In this document: one piece after another, positions 1 to 6,215 of the stretch
Layout: each line of letters begins with the position of its first letter
Numbering within the stretch: the first letter of the stretch is position 1
Assembly: GCA_017745135.1 (NCBI GenBank)
Contig: JAGIAB010000132.1
Coordinates: 1 to 8,027 of the forward strand
Source of the DNA: Flavisolibacter sp.
GTDB taxonomy: Bacteria > Bacteroidota > Bacteroidia > Chitinophagales > Chitinophagaceae
Direction: 5' to 3'
Length of the DNA stretch: 8,027 bases
Notes under the pieces: model-generated
The model's database searches: none
Seen by the model: the letters and a program-made list of their open reading frames with translations, nothing else
Told to the model about the DNA's origin: nothing
Position numbers and translations under genes: made by a program

Positions 1-2
1 GA

Positions 3-197
3 ATGACCTTAACAGAGTCTTCATTTACCACTATGCTTCCCCACGAAGAAAAAAGCATTAGTGCACTAAACAGGATGGTAAAAACCCAGTACAGGGTGTT
101 GATGGTTTTTGGTTTCATAATTTTTAGTTTTTGTTATTTTGATTATCTACTGTTGCATTTTCATGGAGCAGCAACAGATTTGATAAGACAAAGATGA
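3..197 (+). CDS. Small hypothetical single-pass membrane protein (possibly the 3' end of a longer gene)
   Basis: A 64-residue frame begins with an ATG at the third base of the window, so an upstream continuation cannot be excluded. Residues about 31-53 (VLMVFGFIIFSFCYFDYLLL and following) form one aromatic-rich hydrophobic segment long enough to cross a membrane. It is preceded by a mixed-charge stretch (HEEKSISALNRMVKTQYR) and followed by a short tail ending in RQR. The positive charges before the segment favour a cytoplasmic N-terminus. I do not recognise the family. Downstream codons in the same frame contain two stops and then 41 open codons (240-365), so the region could also be a decayed longer gene. 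Confidence 0.35.
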   Translation: MTLTESSFTTMLPHEEKSISALNRMVKTQYRVLMVFGFIIFSFCYFDYLLLHFHGAATDLIRQR

Positions 198-409
198 AAT
201 CAATCGCTGTCATTTTTCCTGTACGAATACGGCAAATAGGAGGGTGATTGCGACAAAAACGATTCTCAATATGGTTTTAGCTTTCATTATTTAGGTTTAC
301 CGGAGATTCTCTCGCTTGATAAAGTGCAAAAATTTTTGGATCAATATTGTACCCGCAGCAATTAAATACCTGAATGAAATAGCTTTGAATAATTGATTAA
401 ACGATTCGT
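198..409. other. Gap with weakly coding-like fragment
   Basis: No complete gene is visible. From 240 to 365 on the plus strand there are 41 open codons plus a stop with protein-like content (ending KVQKFLDQYCTRSN) but no ATG. They are in the same frame as the small ORF that ends at 197. This could be a remnant or chance. A TAnnTTTG-like box lies at its right end. Confidence 0.2.
380..387 (+). promoter_or_regulatory. Candidate Bacteroidota -7 box for the lipoprotein gene
   Basis: TAGCTTTG matches the Bacteroidota -7 consensus TAnnTTTG exactly and lies 22 bp before the ATG at 410. No TTG/TTTG is found at the expected -33 distance, so this is a single-element match and could be chance. Confidence 0.25.
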
Positions 410-907
410 ATGAAATGGTTGTTATTCTTCTCGATTGTTGTGTACTCCTGCGGAAGTAATTCTTCTGCTCATTTATCTCCGGATCAAAAAGGCCTGTTTG
501 CGCTTTCTGATAATTTTAAAGAAGACTATAAAAAAACAAGTTATACTGTTTCCAGGGACAAGGTGATTGGTAACTACCAATTAAAATTACAACACTACTT
601 AACATACACCTGCGATTCCAGTTTGAAAAATATGAAGGTCCGGATGACGAAGCTGGAGGAAGATCCCTCCGGCGCCATTCATGCTGAGTTTAGGGACAAG
701 AATTGCAGTTATGTGTTTCACCAGGTGTATGATAGCAGCAGGCAAATGAAGGCAGATGTTGTTTACCGCCTGGTTAAATCACTGGAGCAGGGCAAAGAAA
801 TAAACCTGCGTTTTTTATATGGAGGCAATGTAAGAGTCAATGATCCTGAGAATAATTCTACGAATAATTTTGAAATCGAAGTAATACCTACAGCAATTGC
901 AGGTTAA
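410..907 (+). CDS. Putative small lipoprotein of unknown function
   Basis: A 165-residue protein begins with a short hydrophobic signal (MKWLLFFSIVVYSC). Cys14 sits in a lipobox-like V-Y-S-C, suggesting signal peptidase II processing and lipid anchoring. The residues after the cysteine (GSNSSA) are neutral and lack the acidic cluster associated with surface export in Bacteroidota, so a periplasm-facing outer- or inner-membrane location is the simpler guess. Two further cysteines, Cys68 (LTYTCDSS) and Cys99 (DKNCSYVF), could form a disulphide in the exported domain. The rest is soluble, alternating charged and hydrophobic, and compatible with a small beta-rich fold. I recognise no family. The next 428 bp hold no intact gene, so it is probably monocistronic. 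The ATG at 410 is preferred because it gives the signal peptide; there is no Shine-Dalgarno sequence, as is common in this phylum. Confidence 0.65.
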   Translation: MKWLLFFSIVVYSCGSNSSAHLSPDQKGLFALSDNFKEDYKKTSYTVSRDKVIGNYQLKLQHYLTYTCDSSLKNMKVRMTKLEEDPSGAIHAEFRDKNCSYVFHQVYDSSRQMKADVVYRLVKSLEQGKEINLRFLYGGNVRVNDPENNSTNNFEIEVIPTAIAG

Positions 908-1029
908 TGCTACTTTGGCTGGTAACAAGCAATCAGCAATACATCTTATCAGGTTTTGTTCAGCATGACTGAATGCTATTGATGAATATACCTACTCAAA
1001 CTGCCCTTGGTTTGATAAATGGTATATGA
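908..1029. other. Left part of a gene-free stretch
   Basis: This is the first part of a 428-bp region (908-1335) without an intact gene. No start-bearing frame of note, RNA or repeat was seen here. The DUF2892 remnant follows at 1030-1170 and an AT-rich hairpin at 1190-1218. The remaining bases up to 1335 carry only short AAACGG/CCGTTT repeats. Confidence 0.4.
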
Positions 1030-1170
1030 CTTTGTAAAAAAAAGCAATGGAAAAACGTTCCGCAATATGCAGGCAAAATTGCGGGTGTTTTCGTTCTTAC
1101 AAGCCTTGTAAGTTTTTGTCCTCTTTATGCTTTGTTCGGAATCAATACTTGTGCAGCAAAGGCAAGTTGA
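1030..1170 (+). pseudogene. C-terminal remnant of a DUF2892 (YgaP-like) inner-membrane protein
   Basis: An open frame of 46 codons without any ATG or GTG ends at TGA 1168-1170. Its last 30 or so residues contain IAGVFVLTSLVSFCPLYALF followed by GINTC. The block FCPLYxxxGxxTC after a hydrophobic helix is the hallmark of DUF2892 membrane proteins, normally about 65-75 residues long. The family N-terminus (first helix and the usual NxGxxDRxxR-like start) is missing: an in-frame TGA lies at 1027-1029 and nothing similar was found in the other two frames upstream. The fragment is therefore a 5'-truncated or frameshifted relic rather than a working gene. The family assignment rests on motif memory, not a search. 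Confidence 0.62.
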
Positions 1171-1189
1171 TATCTTAAATCATTTTGTA

Positions 1190-1218
1190 CCGTTTCTTTT
1201 TCTTAAAAAATCAAACGG
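1190..1218. terminator. Weak AT-rich hairpin between the DUF2892 remnant and the glycosidase gene end
   Basis: CCGTTT (1190-1195) pairs with AAACGG (1213-1218), and an inner TTTTT/AAAAA run can extend the stem across small bulges. It lies about 120-145 bp beyond the minus-strand stop codon at 1336. There is no clear U-tract after the stem on either strand, so termination is only a possibility. Further AAACGG and TCCGTTTT copies lie at 1220-1225 and 1286-1293. Confidence 0.22.
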
Positions 1219-1335
1219 AAAACGGAGATCATTTTTCGCATTGTTCATAAGCAGATCTCACAAATCCGCCTGAGTCGAATGAGTGTCCGTTTTTGAGCCG
1301 TATCTTGTTTTATTTTCTCTTCGGGATGGTCTCGT

Positions 1336-3975
1336 CTACCTTATTAAATTTGTGACAATGTATGGAGTTTGCTTATTAAGATCAGGAAAAATAAACCCTC
1401 TGTTGTTATTATCCATCATTTCTATCAGGTACATAAGATTCCACTTTGGATCAAATTTATCCGCAGGAATAATAACCTCGTAAGTATCTTTTGTTTCTGA
1501 GAGTTTCATCGGCAACATAGTATAGTCTAGATATTGATTGACGCTCCGGAATTGTAAGCGCACCCATTTTACGCTTGCTGGCGTAGTTACTTTTACACTG
1601 ATTTTTATTGGCTTTCCAGCAGGCGCCGTTAAAACCGGCTGATGGATAACCGTAAAATATTTACTATTGTCAGCTTCGGCAGCGGGCTTGTATGATGGAA
1701 TTGGTTGGAGCGGCTGGGCTGTTTTACCAGTTGCTAATTCTTTTTCAAGGTTATCCAGATTTTTTTGGAGCATAACCAGTTCATCTTTCCAATGGCCGGT
1801 AAGTTCAACACTTATTCCTTCAAACTTTACTTTATCTAATCCAAATTTCAAATCACTTGCATACACGTCGCCTGCAGCAGTTACAATTTGTCGCCATGCG
1901 GCAATAGCATTACGCTCGTGTGTAATGGCACTGTCAAGCGCAGATGGATTATTCGTCCGTTTGTATATGCAGTAATAGATTGCAGCGGGAATACGTCGTG
2001 AGTGATACAAAGCCAGATTGGAAAGTATTTTCAGATCTACAATAGTTGAGTTAAACTCTTTATTGCTTTTTGTACCTATTGCATTTTGTGCAGCAGCAAT
2101 TAAGCGGTTAACGCTATCTGATGTTTTCTTAAACCATACGCTGGTAACGGACGGAAGAATTTTAGCGGTTTCGCTTCCTTCAATCAATTGCTTTGCTTCT
2201 TCATCAAAGCTGGCAAATTGTTGTATATCGCTGCTCTGGGCTTTTGCATAAAACTGCAGGTCGCCAAAGCGTTGCTTTTCCGCCCAGCCCACCGTTGTAG
2301 GAAAAAATGTGTAATTATTGCAAGCCGCTACAATGCGTGGTAAAATTGTACTGGCCGTATGTATGGCACTTTCTACTACGGGTCCTGCCTTTTCGCCAAA
2401 ATGTTGTTTGTACGCATTATGCCATACCTCAGAAGGCGTTTGCGGATTGTAACCCATTCTTCCATAGGATAAATAAAAATCCCAATAACGCTCAAACTCA
2501 TAATCGTAATACTTGTATAGCGGGTTAAGCAAATCAAATGGTTTTTCATCATGGGGTTGCGATTCCATTTTAGTGGCCAGCATTTCGTTAACCTCAAAAC
2601 CATAACTGCCCTTATCATAAATGTCAAAGCTTTTTACAAACCTGCTCGCATAATCAGGGCTGCCCCAAATTAGGATGCGGTTTGCACCACCGGTCCACAG
2701 GCGCCAGATCATATTATATTGCTGTGGATAGCGCAGCATATCACCATAGCCATGACGGCGGTTTTTTTGATCCTGGATATTGACATGCGTTGGACTGTAG
2801 GGGAGAGCCGCCTGCTCCATCCAGAATTTAGTGGCTATACTAAAGTTCACACCGCTGGTAACCGCATCTTGTATGGTTTCATCAGGCAATCCTTTGGCCC
2901 GAAGTACAAGACGCATTTTCGGATGATTGGCTTTAATGGATTCAAATATCCCTTTCCAAAAAGGCTCTTGTTCTCCTTTTTTTAACCCTGATTCATCGTG
3001 CATTCTAAACTGGATGGCATCAAGTCCCGGAACCAATTTTATGAACTTATCTAGCGCAACTTTAGTGTAGGGCATAAGGTTGTCAGCATCCATACCGGAT
3101 ACAAACTCGTATTTTTTGGCAGTGGCATTACTGCCCGTAAGGTTGCCTGCCTGTATTCCTCCACGATAAATATGGTCCCATATACCCACAGTAACTCCAA
3201 TACCACGGTCATGCGCTAATTGAATAATCCTGTTCAATGCAGCCAGGTTTTTTTCTTTATCCTGTTGGGTAAGACTTTTCATTTGAATACCTGGATATTC
3301 ATCAACATCAAAAAAATAAGGATAGGGAGGCGCTAAAAAGCCGCCATTTTCATAACCGCATACAATGGTGAACATATTAAAGCGGTCACGGGCCAGCATA
3401 TCAAAATACCGTCCCCAATACGCTTCGTCATAAAAACGGCTTTCCCAATAACTACGGTTCATAGTGTATACGGAAACGGCACGTTCGGCTACAGCTGGTT
3501 TTTCCACTACTTCCCTCACTTTAGCCAAAGGATTATTTTTATCTGCCCAGCTAATTCTATCCGCCACATCAAGCAACCCATACATAATCCCACGGTCATC
3601 AAAGCCGTTAATCACCAAAACAGGTTTGTTGGCAAAAATGGTTTTCCATATAGTAAGCGCCTCCGCTGTTTGGGCCACTGTATGATTTTTACCCGGTACT
3701 TGTAGGGAGGCAATAGTAGAACTGTTGCCCGTGGCTGCCACAATAATGCTGTTACCTTTTGCTGCTTTTAATTGGTTAACCTGTTCAATGGAAATATTTT
3801 TTGCTTTTAAGGCAGCAATCAATTTTACTAACCCATGTTCAAAGGGAGCATTTCGCTGCTGGTCAACTACAATTGATATTTGGGGATCTCCAGCAATAGC
3901 AGTTATACACTGGATCAGTATAAACCATAAACAAAACAGGACTGCTCGTCGGCCACCGGGTAATACAGCATTCAT
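1336..3975 (-). CDS. Secreted glycoside-hydrolase-like protein (GH67/GH115/GH20-type fold, family uncertain)
   Basis: 879 residues. MNAVLPGGRR plus a hydrophobic stretch ending AIA|GD at residues 28/29 is a good type I signal peptide, which supports the ATG at 3975. Residues about 30-150 resemble the beta-hexosaminidase-like N-terminal domain that precedes the barrel in GH20, GH67, GH84 and GH115 enzymes; the cue is DDRGIMYGLLDVADRI (126-141). Residues about 160-470 look like a TIM barrel rich in aromatics and acids: CGYENGGFLAPPYPYFF (206-222), GIWDHIYRGG (264-273), IQFRMHDESG (321-330) and RLWTGGANRILIWGSP (425-440). Asp327/Glu328 are candidate catalytic acids, but I cannot assign them firmly. 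Residues about 480-750 are largely helical, and 775-879 form a beta-sandwich-like tail. A role on xylan side chains (for example alpha-glucuronidase) is inferred from the neighbouring, divergent GH10 xylanase, not shown. The flanks are decayed genes, so it is probably transcribed alone. Confidence 0.72.
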   Translation of the reverse strand: MNAVLPGGRRAVLFCLWFILIQCITAIAGDPQISIVVDQQRNAPFEHGLVKLIAALKAKNISIEQVNQLKAAKGNSIIVAATGNSSTIASLQVPGKNHTVAQTAEALTIWKTIFANKPVLVINGFDDRGIMYGLLDVADRISWADKNNPLAKVREVVEKPAVAERAVSVYTMNRSYWESRFYDEAYWGRYFDMLARDRFNMFTIVCGYENGGFLAPPYPYFFDVDEYPGIQMKSLTQQDKEKNLAALNRIIQLAHDRGIGVTVGIWDHIYRGGIQAGNLTGSNATAKKYEFVSGMDADNLMPYTKVALDKFIKLVPGLDAIQFRMHDESGLKKGEQEPFWKGIFESIKANHPKMRLVLRAKGLPDETIQDAVTSGVNFSIATKFWMEQAALPYSPTHVNIQDQKNRRHGYGDMLRYPQQYNMIWRLWTGGANRILIWGSPDYASRFVKSFDIYDKGSYGFEVNEMLATKMESQPHDEKPFDLLNPLYKYYDYEFERYWDFYLSYGRMGYNPQTPSEVWHNAYKQHFGEKAGPVVESAIHTASTILPRIVAACNNYTFFPTTVGWAEKQRFGDLQFYAKAQSSDIQQFASFDEEAKQLIEGSETAKILPSVTSVWFKKTSDSVNRLIAAAQNAIGTKSNKEFNSTIVDLKILSNLALYHSRRIPAAIYYCIYKRTNNPSALDSAITHERNAIAAWRQIVTAAGDVYASDLKFGLDKVKFEGISVELTGHWKDELVMLQKNLDNLEKELATGKTAQPLQPIPSYKPAAEADNSKYFTVIHQPVLTAPAGKPIKISVKVTTPASVKWVRLQFRSVNQYLDYTMLPMKLSETKDTYEVIIPADKFDPKWNLMYLIEMMDNNNRGFIFPDLNKQTPYIVTNLIR

Positions 3976-4003
3976 AAAAAACGAAGTTTAATTTAACGGG
4001 CTA
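3976..4003 (-). other. Short leader between the DUF1801 remnant and the glycosidase start
   Basis: Only 28 bp separate the stop of the DUF1801 relic (4004) from the glycosidase ATG. The sequence is AT-rich with no Shine-Dalgarno motif. The nearest promoter-like box is TAGGTTGG at 4012-4019 on the minus strand, one mismatch from TAnnTTTG. It lies inside the relic's 3' end and has no convincing -33 partner. Confidence 0.25.
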
Positions 4004-4260
4004 CTAATCTACCAACCTAGCACCAGCAACCCCTGGATTTTTTTCTGCCAGTCTTAATACAGTTTTTAAGGTATCAAGATTAATTTCCTCAATTGTTTTG
4101 AATCAGATACAGCTTAAAAACCCGGTAAGTTACCTAAATCCTTCTTGTATTTTTCTACCGCATCTTTATCGTTGATCAGTGCACAAACATAAATGGAAAT
4201 AAAGTTCGTTTGATTTGCCAGGGAAATGATAGGCCAGTTCTTTTTCTCATTTCTTGAATC
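4004..4260 (-). pseudogene. Decayed DUF1801-family gene (C-terminal part, frameshifted)
   Basis: Two minus-strand frames join into one recognisable protein. From 4260 to 4114 the frame reads DSRNEKKNWPIISLANQ, then TNFISIYVCALINDKDAVEK, then YKKDLGNLPGF and a TAA stop. From 4102 to 4004 a different frame reads FKTIEEINLDTLKTVLRLAE followed by KNPGVAGARLVD and TAG. DUF1801 proteins have this order: a strand like LASQKNYISVYV, a KYKKDLG helix, then GKSCIRFKxxExIxLDxLKxVL. Between the segments, AAG..C TGT ATC TGA TTC reads as K-S-C-I-(R to stop)-F if two bases are restored, one extra T is removed and CGA replaces TGA. Those two indels add up to the observed net frame change of one base. The 5' third is poorly preserved; an overlapping frame containing SSKKITYFLTW (about 4262-4294) may belong to it. 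Not functional as read. Confidence 0.6.
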
Positions 4261-4706
4261 CAGGTAAGAAAATAAGTGATTTTTTTAGAAGAGTTGGTGC
4301 GAAAATGATTAAGTCGGTAGTGTCTCATTTCCTTCCTGCACTTGACTGTTATTATGAATAGTTTACTTTTCCTGGGAAGTCTCTCAAACACATCTCCAAA
4401 GGAATTCTATGAGTGTACTCCTCGAATGATTACTCTCTGTATGTTTTTCTAACCTACTTCCACCTATAAGTCCTGCGCAAACAACTCCCTCATTTAGGAT
4501 GTTTGATCCTTCTTTTGTGAAGTAGATAATTGAACCAATTGAAGCTTTATAAACTTAATTACACTCCGTCAACCTACCAACTTGTTTTCGTACAGTAAAA
4601 TGGTTGAATGTCATTTATTTAAATGTGCTGCTATAGCGTATATTTATGGCTGAGCGGCGATTATTGCCTTTACAATTGTAACTACAACTATTTAACAAAA
4701 TCTAAA
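4261..4706. other. Gene-free upstream region of the xylanase with possible further remnants
   Basis: No intact gene. On the minus strand 4384-4554 is open for 56 codons plus a stop without an ATG (contains SIIYFTKEGSNILNEGVVCA). An in-frame TAA at 4558-4556 separates it from a short ATG-led stretch starting at 4614. I do not recognise the product, and an open stretch of this length may be chance. A second minus-strand frame, 4176-4391 (GTG start), overlaps the DUF1801 relic in another frame and is considered spurious. The xylanase promoter should lie in this region. TATATTTA at 4639-4646 is the nearest to a -7 box, but it lacks the final G and a -33 partner. Confidence 0.35.
4670..4681. promoter_or_regulatory. 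12-bp perfect palindrome upstream of the xylanase start
   Basis: TTACAATTGTAA is a perfect inverted repeat ending 25 bp before the xylanase ATG, within the presumed 5' leader. It could be a dimeric regulator site, but perfect AT-rich 12-mers arise by chance fairly often and no second copy was seen. Confidence 0.2.
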
Positions 4707-5894
4707 ATGAAAACTTTGATTAGCAAAAAATTGATCACAACCTTCATCTTGAGTGGTACAGTGGCTGTCAGTGCTTTCGGTCAGCAAACCAACAATGTGG
4801 CGTCTCAAAAATCATTAAAGCAAGCATACGCAGGCAAGTTCTGGATAGGATGTGCCGATGATTTAAGAGCGAATTCGGACGCCTATCAGGCAAGTATCAA
4901 AAAGCATTACGATATTGTTACTCCGGAAAATTGTATGAAACCGGAGCGCATTCATCCTACCGAGGATAAGTACACTTTTGAAACTGCCGATGCATTGGTT
5001 GACTGGAGCCTGAAGAATGGCATAAAGGTTTGGGGACATACTTTAGCCTGGCATGGCCAAACGCCGCAATGGTTCTTTCAGGACAAAAACTCCACTGCCG
5101 GAACCACTACCCCTGTAACCCAGCCAGCAACGGATACTGGTACGCGACGTCGCGGTCCAGGTTTCATTGAAGGCCCGCTCGCAAGCAGAGAAGTTGTTTT
5201 GGAACGTCTGAAGCAGCATATAATGACTGTAGCCGGACGATACAAAGGGCGCATTACCGGCTGGGATGTTTTTAATGAATCAATTGCCGACGGCGGTGAC
5301 GGTACTACCGAAAATCTCAGAACCTATAGTTGGTATAAGGCGGTTGGACCTGAAGTGATAACCATGGCTTTTAAGTGGGCACACGAAGCTGATCCTAACG
5401 CTCAGTTATACTACAACGATTACAACATTGAGCAGGGCGCAGTTGAAAACAAAGGAAAACACGCAAGTTCTATGTTACTGTTGAAGCGCCTGATTAAAGA
5501 AGGTGCTCCTATCACCGGTGTAGGAATTCAGGGACATTGGCACCTGAACACTAACCTTGCTGATGTGGAAAAGGCTATTGAAAACTATGCGTCTCTGGGT
5601 CTGAAGGTTTCTATTACAGAACTGGACGTAACAGCAACAGGTAACAATAGTGGCGCTATGAATGTGAATCAGGGAGGAAGTATTTCAGCAGAGAACTTTG
5701 CAAAGCAGGCGGAAGTATATAAAAAGTTGTTTGAAATTTTTAATCGTCATGCAGACGTTATTGACCGTGTAACCTTCTGGGGTTTAAGCGATACCCGGTC
5801 GTGGCGCAGGAACCAGCAACCGCTTTTGTTTGATGGAGAGTTAAACGCTAAGCCAGCTTTCAATGCAGTTATTGAGGCGAGTCAGAAAAAATAA
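4707..5894 (+). CDS. Secreted GH10 endo-1,4-beta-xylanase
   Basis: Starting at ATG 4707 the protein has 395 residues. This start is preferred over an in-frame GTG at 4623 because it gives a clean signal peptide, MKTLISKK then ITTFILSGTVAVSAFG|QQ (cleavage near 25/26); the longer N-terminus is not signal-like. GH10 enzymes hydrolyse internal beta-1,4 bonds of xylan through a retaining TIM barrel. Diagnostic motifs are present in order: ENCMKPERIHP (74-84), WGHTLAWHGQTPQWF (109-123), WDVFNES (186-192) with acid/base Glu191, YYNDYN (235-240), GIQGHWH (273-279), ITELDV (303-308) with nucleophile Glu305, and FWGLSDTRSW (357-366). A Thr/Pro-rich stretch at about 126-158, including TGTTTPV-type residues and RRRGPGF, interrupts the barrel after the WHGQTPQW strand. 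No separate carbohydrate-binding module follows the barrel. It is divergent from the glycosidase gene and convergent with the regulator gene. Confidence 0.96.
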   Translation: MKTLISKKLITTFILSGTVAVSAFGQQTNNVASQKSLKQAYAGKFWIGCADDLRANSDAYQASIKKHYDIVTPENCMKPERIHPTEDKYTFETADALVDWSLKNGIKVWGHTLAWHGQTPQWFFQDKNSTAGTTTPVTQPATDTGTRRRGPGFIEGPLASREVVLERLKQHIMTVAGRYKGRITGWDVFNESIADGGDGTTENLRTYSWYKAVGPEVITMAFKWAHEADPNAQLYYNDYNIEQGAVENKGKHASSMLLLKRLIKEGAPITGVGIQGHWHLNTNLADVEKAIENYASLGLKVSITELDVTATGNNSGAMNVNQGGSISAENFAKQAEVYKKLFEIFNRHADVIDRVTFWGLSDTRSWRRNQQPLLFDGELNAKPAFNAVIEASQKK

Positions 5895-6215
5895 GGCTGG
5901 AGACCATAAAGATTAGTTATCCGTTAGTTTGAGCATAAGCATAAAAAAATTATACTCCTGGTAATGAAGAAGTAGTTTCTTGTATGATAACCTGTGAACA
6001 CGGTTTTTAACTTCATTATCTATATGTTGCCTGATCAAAACTACACCTAACAAACGAGGCTTCGTCGTGTATGCAAGGCAAACGATGAAGCCTTATTTGT
6101 ACGGATACTTTCCCCCAATTAACGGACAGATTTGCTTTGGACAGGAGTATGGCGAACGCTTAATTTTAGCAGAATGTCAAACGTGGTTGATATTGCAAAA
6201 GTGTTGATCATTTTT
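5895..6215. other. Convergent intergenic region
   Basis: These 321 bp lie between the ends of the xylanase (+) and the regulator (-). The main structure is the hairpin at 6057-6093. A plus-strand ORF at 6085-6207 (40 codons from ATG, preceded by AAGG) starts inside the hairpin's right arm. A minus-strand frame at 5913-6092 is open for 59 codons but has no ATG near its beginning. I recognise neither product and treat both as chance. Confidence 0.4.
6057..6093. terminator. Probable bidirectional terminator hairpin between convergent genes
   Basis: AGGCTTCGTCGT (6057-6068) pairs with ACGATGAAGCCT (6082-6093) over 12 bp with one G-U pair, around a 13-nt loop. TTATTTGT follows on the plus strand, and CGTTTGTTAGG follows on the minus strand. 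It is the strongest inverted repeat noticed in the window. It sits about 160 bp after the xylanase stop and about 120 bp after the regulator stop, a natural place for a shared terminator. The U-tracts are imperfect. Confidence 0.5.

Noticed and set aside
1096..1117. CTTACAA-GCC-TTGTAAG stem followed by TTTTT, looking like an intrinsic terminator
   Set aside because: It falls inside the DUF2892 remnant and is simply the codons for L-T-S-L-V-S-F, the conserved family sequence. The stem is also AT-rich.
1219..1293. AAAACGGA (1219-1226) / TCCGTTTT (1286-1293) inverted repeat with nested GAGATC/GATCTC
   Set aside because: Arms of only 6-8 bp far apart with competing pairings; chance is a sufficient explanation.
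1283..1483. 66-residue plus-strand ORF
   Set aside because: It runs antisense into the C-terminal coding region of the glycosidase-like gene and has no support of its own.
4176..4391. 71-residue minus-strand ORF
   Set aside because: Most of it overlaps the DUF1801-like coding frame in a different frame. It has no family-like features, and its apparent openness reflects the relic.
4623..4706. GTG-initiated 28-residue N-terminal extension of the xylanase
   Set aside because: It would bury the signal peptide behind a Cys/Tyr-rich stretch. ATG 4707 gives a normal secreted GH10 protein.
5913..6092. 59-codon open minus-strand frame
   Set aside because: No start codon near its beginning, it spans the terminator-like hairpin, and its protein is not recognisable.
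6085..6207. 40-codon plus-strand ORF with AAGG upstream
   Set aside because: Its start lies within the right arm of the hairpin between convergent genes, the product is not recognisable, and ORFs of this length are expected by chance.
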